NCBI GenBank assembly: GCA_019118545.1
Contig: DWYT01000160.1
Location: 1 to 64,000, forward strand
Direction of reading: 5' to 3'
Source: Candidatus Mediterraneibacter merdavium
GTDB lineage: Bacteria > Bacillota > Clostridia > Lachnospirales > Lachnospiraceae
Length of the DNA stretch: 64,000 bases
Position numbers and translations under genes: made by a program
In this document: positions 29,398 to 39,654 of the stretch, piece after piece
How positions within the stretch are numbered: the first letter of the stretch is position 1
Layout of the letters: each line of letters starts with the position of its first letter
Notes under the pieces: generated by a model
Told to the model about the DNA's origin: nothing
Databases searched by the model: none
Seen by the model: the letters and a program-made list of their open reading frames with translations, nothing else

Positions 29398-30990
29398 ATG
29401 CCTCAGAAAAAAATCAGAGCAATTCTGGCTGATGACGAGCTTCTCATATTAAGAGGCTTACGAAAGCTGATCGACTGGGAGAGGCTGAATATTGAAATTG
29501 TCGGGGAAGCGCATACAGGGGGAGAAGTGATGTGCCTGATCGAGGAAAAGAAACCGGATCTCATCATATCAGATATCAATATGCCTGAAATGACTGGCCT
29601 TGAAATGCTTCGTCTGATAGCGGACAGGAAACTGCCGGTGAAAGTGATCTTTATCAGCGGATATCAGGAGTTTGCTTATGCAAAGGACGCAGTGACATAT
29701 GGGGCTGTGGATTATCTTTTAAAGCCCGTGGAGAAAGAAAAGCTAGAGCAGGCAGTGGATAAAGCGCTCCACAGTCTTCAGGAGGAAAAGAAGCTTGAGA
29801 TATTCGAGACAGCGGAGACGGAGGAGATGTACCGGAGAATCGTAAAAGGGGTGCGGGGAAAGATTGACGCGGATTACCTTTATGAAGAGTTCAGAAAGCT
29901 GGATGTGGATATCAGGGGCAAGGATATGGTGACAGTAGGAATACGCCTGCTGTTTTTGAAAAATACTGCTGAAAGTTCGAAATTAAACGAGCTGTTTGTG
30001 TTTTCTGTATTCAATAGAATCCATAATGAACTGAAAGAGCGCGACTGGGGATTTATTGTAAAAAAAGAGATGAACACCTGTTACTTCATGTTCCTGCTTG
30101 ATCCGGAGGAAAGGGAGGCAGACGTGGAGCGAAAGCTTGAAACAGTACTTCGGATGATACGCAATTATGATCAGTACGCCGTGAAAGCAGGTGTGGGAGG
30201 AAGGATCAGCGATCTTTCAAGACTTGCTTTGGAGTATGACAGCGCAAGGTTTGCTTTAGAACTTTACTATTTTACAGAGGAAGAGACAATCTGGTATGAT
30301 AAGATACAGAGAGATTTTAATGATTCTCTGGAGGATTATGAAAACGGTTTTAAACGGCTGCTTGCCTGCTTTACGGAAGGGAAGGGTGATTATAAAAACG
30401 AGACGGGAAATATACTGTCTGTTATCCGCAGCCTTCATTTCGGCAGCCGGTTTGCGGCTGTTAACCGCTGTATCCTGCTTGTCCATGATATGACAAAGGA
30501 GCTTATGAAGCTTAGGATTCTGGATGAGTCCTTTGTGCGTATTGAGGAAGAAACGGAGATGGAGATCAGGAGGAAAGGGCTTTACAGACTGGCTTGTGCC
30601 TGTGTTACTGAATATCTCGGACGCGTGGAGCAGACGGTCAGAAAAGGCGCCGGAAATGAGCAGGAGAAAGAGATCCGGAGAATCGCGCGATATCTCGAAG
30701 AACATTACAGGGAGAATATAACACTGGAATCCATGGCGGAAGTGTTCAGTATGAACCCGTATTATTTCAGCAGCTACTTTAAGAAAAATATGGGGGAGAA
30801 TTTCAAAACATATCTTACAGAACTGCGTATGGGCAGGGCAGAGCTCCTGCTTCGGAGCACGGATATGAAATCTTATCAGATCGCGTTGGAGGTAGGATAT
30901 AAAAATGTACGCCAGTTTAATGAAAACTTTAAGGCAAGATATGGCATGAGTCCCAGTGAGTACAGAAAAAAGAATGAGAAGAAGATTTAG
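29398..30990 (+). CDS. YesN-type response regulator
   Basis: IRAILADDELLILRGL, LIISDINMPEMTGLEML; C-terminal AraC HTH VGYKNVRQFNENFKARYGMSPSEYRKK. Confidence 0.92.
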   Translation: MPQKKIRAILADDELLILRGLRKLIDWERLNIEIVGEAHTGGEVMCLIEEKKPDLIISDINMPEMTGLEMLRLIADRKLPVKVIFISGYQEFAYAKDAVTYGAVDYLLKPVEKEKLEQAVDKALHSLQEEKKLEIFETAETEEMYRRIVKGVRGKIDADYLYEEFRKLDVDIRGKDMVTVGIRLLFLKNTAESSKLNELFVFSVFNRIHNELKERDWGFIVKKEMNTCYFMFLLDPEEREADVERKLETVLRMIRNYDQYAVKAGVGGRISDLSRLALEYDSARFALELYYFTEEETIWYDKIQRDFNDSLEDYENGFKRLLACFTEGKGDYKNETGNILSVIRSLHFGSRFAAVNRCILLVHDMTKELMKLRILDESFVRIEEETEMEIRRKGLYRLACACVTEYLGRVEQTVRKGAGNEQEKEIRRIARYLEEHYRENITLESMAEVFSMNPYYFSSYFKKNMGENFKTYLTELRMGRAELLLRSTDMKSYQIALEVGYKNVRQFNENFKARYGMSPSEYRKKNEKKI

Positions 30991-32218
30991 GCAATATATC
31001 AAAAGGACGGGGACAGGATTACTGGCTATGCTCCTGATCTCAGGGTGCTCGCAGGAAAAAGAACTGTCCAGTGTAGAGACCACGGAACTGCGGGTTGTGT
31101 ATTCTAGCGGCGATGCAAACTGGAAATTCTGTCTTGAGACGGTGTCTGAGCAGTTTATGGAGGAAAATCCGGGGATAAGGGTGGAATTGTATACGCCGGG
31201 TAATCAGGAAAACAGGCTGTATTCTGACCAGCTTAAGATCCTATATGCGGAAGACCAGTTTTATGATGTGTTGGAGTTAAGAGAACCCCAGAAAATTGCT
31301 GATGCGGGACTTTTGGCGGATATGCCGGGTGAAGTGACGGAGCTGATTGATCCGCAGATGACAGGCGGGGGAAAAGGGAAGTACATTCCCATCTATCAAA
31401 TGAACAGGGGAATCATCTGCAATATGGATATCTTCGAAAGTCTGGGGCTCTCAGCACCAGAGACATATGAGGATTTTTTGGTATGCTGTGAAACGATAAA
31501 AGAGGCGGGATATACGCCGATTGTTATAGGCGGAGCTGATTTGTGGCATATGGAGTTCTGGGGGAATTACCTGTTTGAGAATTTTATGTTGGAGGAAAAT
31601 CAGGAGATTGTATGGACAAAGGAAAGGGCGGAGGAAATGCTCCGTTCTTTCCGCAGCCTATCAGAAGAGGGTTATGTAGAAGAAGGATACCGGGAGCTTT
31701 CCGACAATGAGACAGTGCAGGAAATAGCAGCCGGGAACGCCGTGATGCTCCACACTGGGGCGTGGATGCTGCCGCAGATCAGAGGTATGAACCCTGAGAT
31801 GGGTCTGGGTTTTTTCTTTCTGGCGGGATCGGGCGGAACGACCTATGCGGTGCAGGATCTGAGCAACTGTTGGGGTATTTCCGGGGATTGTCAGTCAGAT
31901 CCAGATAAGTACGGGGCGGCATCAAAGTTCCTTGAGTTTTTTTATTCAGAAGGAGTCTATGAAAATGTTCTGGGGACAATGTCAGCAATGTCGGTTACAC
32001 AAAGAGAGACAGAGACCGCAGAATCATATGCTGATGTTTTGGTAGACAGGGCGTATGAGAAGGATGTGACCGTGACAAACAAAATTGTCAGCAATCTGGA
32101 TACGCCGGATGGTTTCCGCAACAGTTTCAACCAGATATTAAGAGAAACGCTGTGGGGAACGACTTCCATAGAAATATTGGCGGCGGAGCTGACGGCAGAC
32201 TGGGAGGCGGAGAAATGA
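30974..32218 (+). CDS. Extracellular solute-binding lipoprotein, sensor-associated
   Basis: Lipobox LISGC; family fold motifs; lies between response regulator and kinase genes. Confidence 0.87.
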   Translation: MRRRFRQYIKRTGTGLLAMLLISGCSQEKELSSVETTELRVVYSSGDANWKFCLETVSEQFMEENPGIRVELYTPGNQENRLYSDQLKILYAEDQFYDVLELREPQKIADAGLLADMPGEVTELIDPQMTGGGKGKYIPIYQMNRGIICNMDIFESLGLSAPETYEDFLVCCETIKEAGYTPIVIGGADLWHMEFWGNYLFENFMLEENQEIVWTKERAEEMLRSFRSLSEEGYVEEGYRELSDNETVQEIAAGNAVMLHTGAWMLPQIRGMNPEMGLGFFFLAGSGGTTYAVQDLSNCWGISGDCQSDPDKYGAASKFLEFFYSEGVYENVLGTMSAMSVTQRETETAESYADVLVDRAYEKDVTVTNKIVSNLDTPDGFRNSFNQILRETLWGTTSIEILAAELTADWEAEK

Positions 32219-34035
32219 GAAGAAAAGACAGTATATTTTTTCGCCTTACTTTGACGTTTGTGTGTCTTGGACTTTTGCCGATCATGGCAGCAACCGCGGT
32301 TTTGTACCGGGCATTCGCAGGAAACACAGAAGAGACCATGATGCGAAATCTTTCCAGCCTGATCCGGTACGCGGGAGATAATATTTCCCTCGTGTTGGAT
32401 GAATACAGCAGACTGACATGGGAGATCTATTATCAGGATGTGGACAGCGGGGTCATGCTGGCTGATTTTTTAAAAAGTACGGGTTCAGACAGTAAGGAAA
32501 GGCAGCTCACAATGAACATGGTTATGCAAAATCTGGTGGATGAGGACAGCAAAATCCGGACAGCGTGCTTTTTGGACAATGAGGGAAAGCTTAGTTATGC
32601 GACGAAGAATACGCAGAAAGTGATGAATGAAGAAAAATGGATGGCGAGCATGAAAAGTCTGCGGATCTTGAAAAACGGTATTCGTATGGCGGGAGCCCAT
32701 ACGGATGATTATTTCTCCGGATCGCAGAATCAGGTGTTGACATTTGTCGCCGAGTTTAACGATAATACAGTGTTTTCTGATATCAGGTATTCCTTGGGGA
32801 CGCTCTACCTTGATATTGATTTTTCAGCAATTTCTGAACTGGCATCTGATATATCGCTCAACGAGGATGGAGTGTTCCGTATTGTAGACGGGAGCAGGGT
32901 GTGCGTATACAGCTACAATCCCCAAGAAATAGGAAGGAGACTGAAAAACGTGCCTGCTCCGGAGATGACGGGAAATCAGGCTCAGAAACATATAAAAGCA
33001 GACGGGAGTTATTATGTATATTTTAAGATACCGGATACAGAGTGGACGGCTGAGGTTGAGGTGAGCGAGGACTCGGTTTTAAAAAATGTAAAAGCTGTGC
33101 AGATATATATCGGCATCTTTCTGGCGGTCAGTGTGGCTGCTCTGCTGCTCGTGTACAGAAACTATCTGAAAGGTATACGCGCCCCTATGGGCAGGCTGAT
33201 ACGGGGGATGAACGAAATACAGAGCGGTAACCTCAAGACCCGGGTGGAGCCTGAACGGATGGATGAGATCGGCGGGCTGGCGGCAGGCTTAAATCAAATG
33301 ACCGAAGCGTTGGACAGCTATATACAGAGAGTTTATGTCAGTGAGCTAAAACAGCGGGAGACAGAGCTTGATATGCTTAAAACACAGATCCGTCCTCATT
33401 ATCTTTATAATACGTTGGAAGTCATTCGTATGCAGGCGGTCAGCAATGACGATCCGGAGACGGCAGAAATGGTTGAAAGCCTGTCAAAACAGCTCAGATA
33501 TCTTATTGGCAAGACTGGTGACATTGTGCCGCTTAAAGACGAACTGGAAAATATCGGAGAGTATTTTAAACTGCTTAGAATGAGATACGAAAATCGGTTT
33601 GAACTGGAGATACATGTTCCAGAAGAGGTGAAAAACCTTTTTATAATCAAATTAAGTCTCCAACCGGTGGTGGAGAATGCGGTAAAACATGGACTTCTCC
33701 CTAAGGCAAAAGGAGGGATCATCAGTATCAGTGCGCTGACAGGCAGCGATGCTCTTGAAGTGACGGTGATGGATGACGGTGTGGGAATGGACGCAGATAA
33801 ACTTGAGGAAGTCCGCAGAAATATTGAGGCGGATGAGGATGGCAGTTACAGTGATGGAAGGCTTCACATCGGTGTGCGAAATACTGCGGAGCGCCTGCGG
33901 AAAGCTTATGGAAGGAAATATGGGATACAAGTGGCCAGTGAGCGGGGGGTAGGTACGGTTATCACAGTGCGGTATCCGATTCTCTATAAGGAAGAGGAAG
34001 CACAGAAAAAAGCGGGAAAGCAGGAGATATTTTAA
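32215..34035 (+). CDS. YesM-type sensor histidine kinase
   Basis: HAMP, QIRPHYLYNTLEVIRMQA, LQPVVENAVKHGL. Confidence 0.9.
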   Translation: MRRKDSIFFRLTLTFVCLGLLPIMAATAVLYRAFAGNTEETMMRNLSSLIRYAGDNISLVLDEYSRLTWEIYYQDVDSGVMLADFLKSTGSDSKERQLTMNMVMQNLVDEDSKIRTACFLDNEGKLSYATKNTQKVMNEEKWMASMKSLRILKNGIRMAGAHTDDYFSGSQNQVLTFVAEFNDNTVFSDIRYSLGTLYLDIDFSAISELASDISLNEDGVFRIVDGSRVCVYSYNPQEIGRRLKNVPAPEMTGNQAQKHIKADGSYYVYFKIPDTEWTAEVEVSEDSVLKNVKAVQIYIGIFLAVSVAALLLVYRNYLKGIRAPMGRLIRGMNEIQSGNLKTRVEPERMDEIGGLAAGLNQMTEALDSYIQRVYVSELKQRETELDMLKTQIRPHYLYNTLEVIRMQAVSNDDPETAEMVESLSKQLRYLIGKTGDIVPLKDELENIGEYFKLLRMRYENRFELEIHVPEEVKNLFIIKLSLQPVVENAVKHGLLPKAKGGIISISALTGSDALEVTVMDDGVGMDADKLEEVRRNIEADEDGSYSDGRLHIGVRNTAERLRKAYGRKYGIQVASERGVGTVITVRYPILYKEEEAQKKAGKQEIF

Positions 34036-34101
34036 GATATTCAGGTTAAGTTTTTAGAGCTTTGACCAGATATATGGAGAAAATTTAACAGGTTATGTAG
34101 G

Positions 34102-34139
34102 ATGACATTGTCGAAAAGAGATCGGCAGTGTCATTTTTT
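34102..34139 (+). terminator. Rho-independent terminator
   Basis: ATGACATTG...CAGTGTCAT + T-run. Confidence 0.7.
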
Positions 34140-34203
34140 ATGACACTAAAGGAACCGCGTTTGGCGCGGGTTTGATGACAGTAAAAAATTGGGAAAGGAG
34201 AGA

Positions 34204-34632
34204 ATGGGGATGTCAGAAAAGAAAATAATCCTTGCGACCCACGGGAAGCTTTCGGAGGGTATGCTACATTCTGTTCAGATGATTGCAGGGCAGAACGGAG
34301 ACTTAAGCTGCATGTGCATGATGCCCGGGGAGCATTATCAGCCCATGGTCTATGAGGTGGAAGCCATGGTCAAAGAAAATCCGGATACACAGTACATTAT
34401 TGTCACTGATCTGTTCGGCGGTAGCGTCTGCAATGGAATGACCATGATAACAGGCTATCCGAACGTCAGGCTTCTGGCCGGGATGAATATGGGGTTGGTC
34501 ATCAATCTTCTCCTGACGCCGGGAAAACTTACGGACGAGCAGATCGCAGAGATCGTAGACGAGTCAAGAGAAGCGCTGCTAGCGATACAGCCGGTCAGCC
34601 CGGATACAGGAGGAGATGAAGACTTTTTCTGA
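34204..34632 (+). CDS. PTS mannose-family EIIA
   Basis: IILATHGKLSEGMLHS, IIVTDLFGGSVCN. Confidence 0.9.
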   Translation: MGMSEKKIILATHGKLSEGMLHSVQMIAGQNGDLSCMCMMPGEHYQPMVYEVEAMVKENPDTQYIIVTDLFGGSVCNGMTMITGYPNVRLLAGMNMGLVINLLLTPGKLTDEQIAEIVDESREALLAIQPVSPDTGGDEDFF

Positions 34633-34708
34633 TCGAAGAGACGATGGATTCGGCGGAAAAAGCCGCCTTATTCAAGATAAAAAAGGAAAGAAAGGAAGGA
34701 AATCAACA

Positions 34709-35200
34709 ATGATATCAATGTTACGTGTGGATGACCGTCTGATACACGGTCAGGTGGCAGTCATGTGGTCTAAACAGCTTGCTGTCACAAGGATCATTGT
34801 GGCGAACGATGAGATTGCCGCAAATGAGCTTCAGGCGAGCGCGCTTAAGATGGCGGCTCCTGCAGGGGTTAAGGCAGCCATCCTTCCCGTGGAAAAGGCA
34901 CAGGGGATCATAAACGACCCGCGCTCAGAAGGGATGAAGATCCTGACTATCTCCAATAATCCGCAGGATTTGAGAGATGTATTAAAAGGGGTGTCGGAAA
35001 GACCGGTACTTAATATTGCCAACTATGGACGGATCGGCGGAAGCCTTGCTGACAAGAAAAAGATTACAGAGACTGTATATCTGACGCAGGAGGATATCGA
35101 GACAGTGCGGGAGATTCATGATATGGGAGTAGAAATCATTTATCAGCCGCTCCCGAATGATCCGAGAGAAGACTTTATGAAACTGATGGAGGGAAAATAA
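34709..35200 (+). CDS. PTS mannose-family EIIB
   Basis: MLRVDDRLIHGQVAVMWSK. Confidence 0.94.
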   Translation: MISMLRVDDRLIHGQVAVMWSKQLAVTRIIVANDEIAANELQASALKMAAPAGVKAAILPVEKAQGIINDPRSEGMKILTISNNPQDLRDVLKGVSERPVLNIANYGRIGGSLADKKKITETVYLTQEDIETVREIHDMGVEIIYQPLPNDPREDFMKLMEGK

Positions 35201-35201
35201 T

Positions 35202-36077
35202 ATGCTTGTAAATGCTTTGATTGTAGGCTTTGTGCTTGCTTTTGCGAAATTTATTGACTGGTGGGGCAATACAATGCTCTCCAGACCGATCTTTATCGTA
35301 GCTATGCTGGGAGCGATGCTGGGACATCCGACAGAGGGTATCATCCTTGCGGCACAGCTTGAACTTGTATTCCTTGGCAATGTAAGCCTCGGCGGTGTAA
35401 TGCCGACGGACTTTACAATGGGAGCGATCTTCGGCGGTGCGTTCGCCATGCTTCTGGGAGAGGATCTGGCAACGGCAGTCATGCTGGCAGTACCTCTCGC
35501 CGCTCTCGGAACTCTGCTCTATTCCGCGATGAAGGTGGTCGTCACAGCCCTTGTTCCGAAGTTCGAACAACTGATCAGAGACAAAAAGATTGGTTCCTTT
35601 AAAGCCCTCTGGATCGCTCAGTTTGCCGGATTTCACATCTGCTATTTCCTTCTGGGCTTCCTCTGTATCCTGCTGGGAACAGATGTCATTCAGGCGTTTG
35701 TAGAGATCATTCCGGACTGGGTACAGGCGTCCATGACGGTTGCTTCTACAATGCTACCGGCTCTTGGTATGGCACTCCTGATGAAATCGCTTTGGAGCAA
35801 AGAGGTATGTCCGTATTATTTCCTCGGATTCGGCCTCGGCGCGTTCCTGCTCTATAACGCTACGACAGCGGGAACGATCACGGAAGCTGCGGCAGACGCC
35901 GCAATTCAGCTGACCACATCTTCAACAAAGATTCTTTCCCTGACGCAGATCGCGTTCATGGGGGCTGTCATTGCGGCTCTTGTGATCTTCAGCGAACTCA
36001 GGAAGATCAAAGAAAAGGAGAGTATGACGGCGATGGCAAAAACTATGGATGAAAGTGAGGACTTTTTCAATGACTGA
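35202..36077 (+). CDS. PTS mannose-family EIIC
   Basis: HPTEGIILAAQLELVFLGNVSLGGVMPTDFTMGAIFGGAFAML. Confidence 0.93.
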   Translation: MLVNALIVGFVLAFAKFIDWWGNTMLSRPIFIVAMLGAMLGHPTEGIILAAQLELVFLGNVSLGGVMPTDFTMGAIFGGAFAMLLGEDLATAVMLAVPLAALGTLLYSAMKVVVTALVPKFEQLIRDKKIGSFKALWIAQFAGFHICYFLLGFLCILLGTDVIQAFVEIIPDWVQASMTVASTMLPALGMALLMKSLWSKEVCPYYFLGFGLGAFLLYNATTAGTITEAAADAAIQLTTSSTKILSLTQIAFMGAVIAALVIFSELRKIKEKESMTAMAKTMDESEDFFND

Positions 36078-36942
36078 TGTAAATACAGCGGCAGCTCCCG
36101 CAGCAGGCGGCCTGAAAACAAAACTGAACCGCGAACAGAAAAAACTTGTCTGGTCCGTATTCTGGAGGACAATGTGGCTGATGTTCTGTACCTCATATAC
36201 AAAGCAGCAGGGTATCACCTTCAGCTGGGTACTTATCCCGTATCTTGAGAAGATCTATGGGAAAGAAACAGATGAATTTTATGATGCGATGGCAAGACAT
36301 CAGGGCTTTTTCAATACAACGCCCGGTGTATCCCCGTTCATCTTCTCTCTGGTGATCGCGATGGAGGAAGAAAGAAAGGCCTGTATGGATGCAGGAAAGC
36401 CTTTTGACGCAGGTACGATCGAGTCCATCAAGGTTGCCCTTATGGGACCGTTTGCAGGAATCGGAGATTCCGTTTATTCAGGTGTACTGCGTATCGTTGC
36501 TACAGGTGTGGCGCTTGGCTTCTCTCAGGCAGGTTCTTGGCTCGGACCGGTGCTCTTTGCCTTGGTATATAACGTGCCGAATGTGCTGATCCGTTATTTC
36601 TGCGCGACATACGGACTGAAACTCGGAAGTACATATATCGCCAAGATGCTGGAATCCGGAACGATCAAGGCGTTCACAAAAGGGTTTTCCGTGCTCGGTC
36701 TTACAATGATCGGGGCTATGACGGCACAGTATGTAAGCTTTAAGACAACACTTGTGGCAGATCTTGGAGGAACGACTTTTAATCTGCAGAGCGTTCTGGA
36801 TCAGATTCTTCCGGGACTGCTTCCGCTTGCACTGACTCTGGGCGCGTTCGCTTATCTGCGCAAGAAAAATAAGCCGATGCGTGTGTTGGTGTTTATGTTT
36901 GTGATATCTGTAGTGCTTACAATTCTGGGTATCTGCGGATAA
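36070..36942 (+). CDS. PTS mannose-family EIID
   Basis: ARHQGFFNTTPGVSPFIFSLVIAMEEER, KVALMGPFAGIGDSV. Confidence 0.93.
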   Translation: MTDVNTAAAPAAGGLKTKLNREQKKLVWSVFWRTMWLMFCTSYTKQQGITFSWVLIPYLEKIYGKETDEFYDAMARHQGFFNTTPGVSPFIFSLVIAMEEERKACMDAGKPFDAGTIESIKVALMGPFAGIGDSVYSGVLRIVATGVALGFSQAGSWLGPVLFALVYNVPNVLIRYFCATYGLKLGSTYIAKMLESGTIKAFTKGFSVLGLTMIGAMTAQYVSFKTTLVADLGGTTFNLQSVLDQILPGLLPLALTLGAFAYLRKKNKPMRVLVFMFVISVVLTILGICG

Positions 36943-37026
36943 GATTCCGGCTTGGGCGGGAAGAGATATACGCTGCAGATGCGCTGTCCTTTCCGTCCAT
37001 TTTTATTATTCAGGGAGGTTTTGGTT

Positions 37027-37662
37027 ATGATCCATCCGATTCTTATTATTGTCATGATACTTGGTATTGTTCTTGCCTCGGCTGTTGCCAATGCGTGGAT
37101 CAGAAAACGGGTTTTTGGCCGTACATATTCAGCGTTGATGGCGGGAGATTATCCTACTTTTTTTGAAGAGGTTGATTCAAAAGGGATGAGATCCATGTTT
37201 TCGGAATATGTGCGCGACAGTTTAAAGCTCTCCGCGTTTATGGCGCAGAAGGATACGGAAAGTGTGACGCAGACGTTCAACAGGATGATGAAGAGTAAGA
37301 TCTGCGACACTCAGAAAGGGGATCTTTTGATCCGGGGCTTTCAGTATTACGCAGAACAGAAAGACCAGAAAAAGGTATGCACCATCACAGAAAAGATGGA
37401 AGAGGTATTGGACAAAGAACTGGCGGGAAAGTACCGCAGGCATTATGCGATCATCTTTGGAAAATCTTCGGAATACATTGTGGATCTGGAGAAAGAAACG
37501 CCTCTTCATCGGAATCGGATGAAAGGATATCTCCAGTATCTCTTAGCCAGATCCTACCGAAACGCAGGGAGAGAAAGCGAATGTATTTCCCTTCTTCGGG
37601 AGGCGGCAGCAGAATACCGGGTAGCTCCGGGAAATCTGGAGGAGACTGTAAGGGTACTGTGA
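37027..37662 (+). CDS. Hypothetical single-TM, helical-repeat protein in PTS operon
   Basis: N-terminal TM MIHPILIIVMILGIVLASAVANAWI; TPR-like remainder. Confidence 0.7.
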   Translation: MIHPILIIVMILGIVLASAVANAWIRKRVFGRTYSALMAGDYPTFFEEVDSKGMRSMFSEYVRDSLKLSAFMAQKDTESVTQTFNRMMKSKICDTQKGDLLIRGFQYYAEQKDQKKVCTITEKMEEVLDKELAGKYRRHYAIIFGKSSEYIVDLEKETPLHRNRMKGYLQYLLARSYRNAGRESECISLLREAAAEYRVAPGNLEETVRVL

Positions 37663-37676
37663 CAAAGGAGGCAGGT

Positions 37677-38813
37677 ATGTTAGAGTTATTGAAAGAATCA
37701 GATAAAAAATGGGTCAATGAGACTTATGAAAAGATCCGGGGGAAAATATTCGCGGAGTGCGGCAGGATCGGGAGCAGAATCCCTTATATCGCGGACAACG
37801 GAGTGTACAGGGAAGATAAAGCGGAGACGGATATCGTGTGGTGGACCAACGGATTCTGGCCGGGGATGCTCTGGCAGATGTACCATGCCGAAGGAGACGA
37901 GAGATACCGTATGGCTGCTCAGGGGGCAGAGGAGAAGCTGGACAGAGCGTTTGATATCTACACAGGACTCCATCATGACGTGGGCTTTATGTGGCTCCAC
38001 TCGGCTGTGGCTGACTACCGGCTGACCGGAGATGAGCGGGCAAAGGTGCGGGCTCTGCATGCGGCACATTTACTGGCGGGCAGATATAACCCGAGAGGGA
38101 AATTCATCCGCTCGTGGAACAGGGACCGCTCCGGCTGGGTGATCGTGGACAGTATGATGAATATTCCTCTTTTGTATTGGGCAAGAGATGAGTTGGGAGA
38201 TCCCAGATTTGAGTATGTGGCAATGGATCATGCAGATACGGTCATGAAATATACCGTAAGAGAGGATGGATCGTGCAATCATATCATTGTACTGGATCCG
38301 GCAAATGGAGAATTGCTGGAGACGCCGGGCGGTCAGGGATACGGATCGGGATCTTCGTGGTCCAGAGGACAGGCATGGGCGGTCTACGGGTTTGCTCTCA
38401 GCTATGTACACACTGGCAAAGAGGAGTATCTCAGTACGGCGAAAAAAGTGGCAAACTATTTTATCGCGCAGACAGACCGCACAGATCACGTGGCGCTTAT
38501 TGATTTCCGTGCCCCGAAGGAACCAGTGTACTGGGATTCTACAGCAGGTGTATGTGCGGTATGCGGGATGTTGGAGATTGCAAAGCATGTGCCAGAGATG
38601 GAAAAGGAATTCTATTTTGAATCTGCACTGAATATACTTAAGGCTACCGATGAAAAATTCTGTAACTGGGATCCGGACTTTGATTCCATCGTACAGATGG
38701 GATCCGGCGCTTATCACAGTGAAGCGGACAGACATGTGCCGATCATATATGGGGATTATTTCCTGATTGAAGCGGTATTAAGGCTCATGGATAAGGACTT
38801 TTTGATCTGGTAA
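37677..38813 (+). CDS. Unsaturated glucuronyl hydrolase, GH88
   Basis: DIVWWTNGFWPGMLW, HHDVGFMWLHSAVADYRLTGDERA, GSGSSWSRGQAWAVYGFA. Confidence 0.93.
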   Translation: MLELLKESDKKWVNETYEKIRGKIFAECGRIGSRIPYIADNGVYREDKAETDIVWWTNGFWPGMLWQMYHAEGDERYRMAAQGAEEKLDRAFDIYTGLHHDVGFMWLHSAVADYRLTGDERAKVRALHAAHLLAGRYNPRGKFIRSWNRDRSGWVIVDSMMNIPLLYWARDELGDPRFEYVAMDHADTVMKYTVREDGSCNHIIVLDPANGELLETPGGQGYGSGSSWSRGQAWAVYGFALSYVHTGKEEYLSTAKKVANYFIAQTDRTDHVALIDFRAPKEPVYWDSTAGVCAVCGMLEIAKHVPEMEKEFYFESALNILKATDEKFCNWDPDFDSIVQMGSGAYHSEADRHVPIIYGDYFLIEAVLRLMDKDFLIW

Positions 38814-38834
38814 AGAGTGCAGGGGGATGAAACA

Positions 38835-39653
38835 ATGATAAAACTGCTCTGTCTTGATATTGACGGTACGATACTAAACAGCAGAAAAGAACTGACAGAG
38901 GGGATAAAAAATGCCGTGGATTACGCGAAAGGGCAAGGCGTGAAAGTCTTTCTTGCGTCAGGCAGGTCTCTTCCGGGGCTGAAAGATATCTTAGAAGAGC
39001 TTGATATTACAGGGAATTGTATCTGTATGAGCGGAGCGCTTATTCTGGCCGGGGGAAAAGAGATCGAAAGAAACGGGTTGGACGGAAAGCATCTTGATAT
39101 TCTGGTGGACTGTGCGCAGAAGTATGACAGCCAGCTGTTTTTGACCGGGATGGACTTTAACCTGACTAACCGGGAACTCTTGGGACATCTGGCGGATGAA
39201 GTTGGCAAGGGAAGCCTGAGAGGGGATTATATCATCCGGACGGACTGGAGATCATTTAGGGATGAGGTGGCAAGATATCGCGCTCAGGTACTCAAAGCCG
39301 CCATGAAGCAGACGGAGGAAGATAACTTCCGGAAAATGAAAGAGGAACTTCTTTCACTGGGGCTTTTTCATGTTGTGAAGTCAGATACCAACTTTGTTGA
39401 CATTAATCCTGTGGGATGCAACAAAGGTAAGGCGGTGGAAACGCTGGCCCGGTATTACGGATTTGGGATGGAAAATGTAATGTGCATCGGCGACAATGAA
39501 AATGACGTGGAGATGGTAGGAAGAGCAGGGTATGGCGTCGCCATGGGGAATGCAGAGGAATGTGTAAGGAAAGTCGCGCGTTATGTGACTGAGAGTAATG
39601 ATGAGGACGGAGCTGCCAAAGCTGTTTTCCGTCTCATAGGAAAAGGAGAATGA
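38835..39653 (+). CDS. HAD-family Cof-like phosphatase
   Basis: LLCLDIDGTILNS, CIGDNENDVEMV. Confidence 0.93.
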   Translation: MIKLLCLDIDGTILNSRKELTEGIKNAVDYAKGQGVKVFLASGRSLPGLKDILEELDITGNCICMSGALILAGGKEIERNGLDGKHLDILVDCAQKYDSQLFLTGMDFNLTNRELLGHLADEVGKGSLRGDYIIRTDWRSFRDEVARYRAQVLKAAMKQTEEDNFRKMKEELLSLGLFHVVKSDTNFVDINPVGCNKGKAVETLARYYGFGMENVMCIGDNENDVEMVGRAGYGVAMGNAEECVRKVARYVTESNDEDGAAKAVFRLIGKGE

Positions 39654-39654
39654 G

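Noticed and set aside
34141-34190. Another copy of the 45-bp repeat (GGAACCGCGTTTGGCGCGGG)
   Set aside because: Only a short GC-rich resemblance; does not align to the 45-bp element
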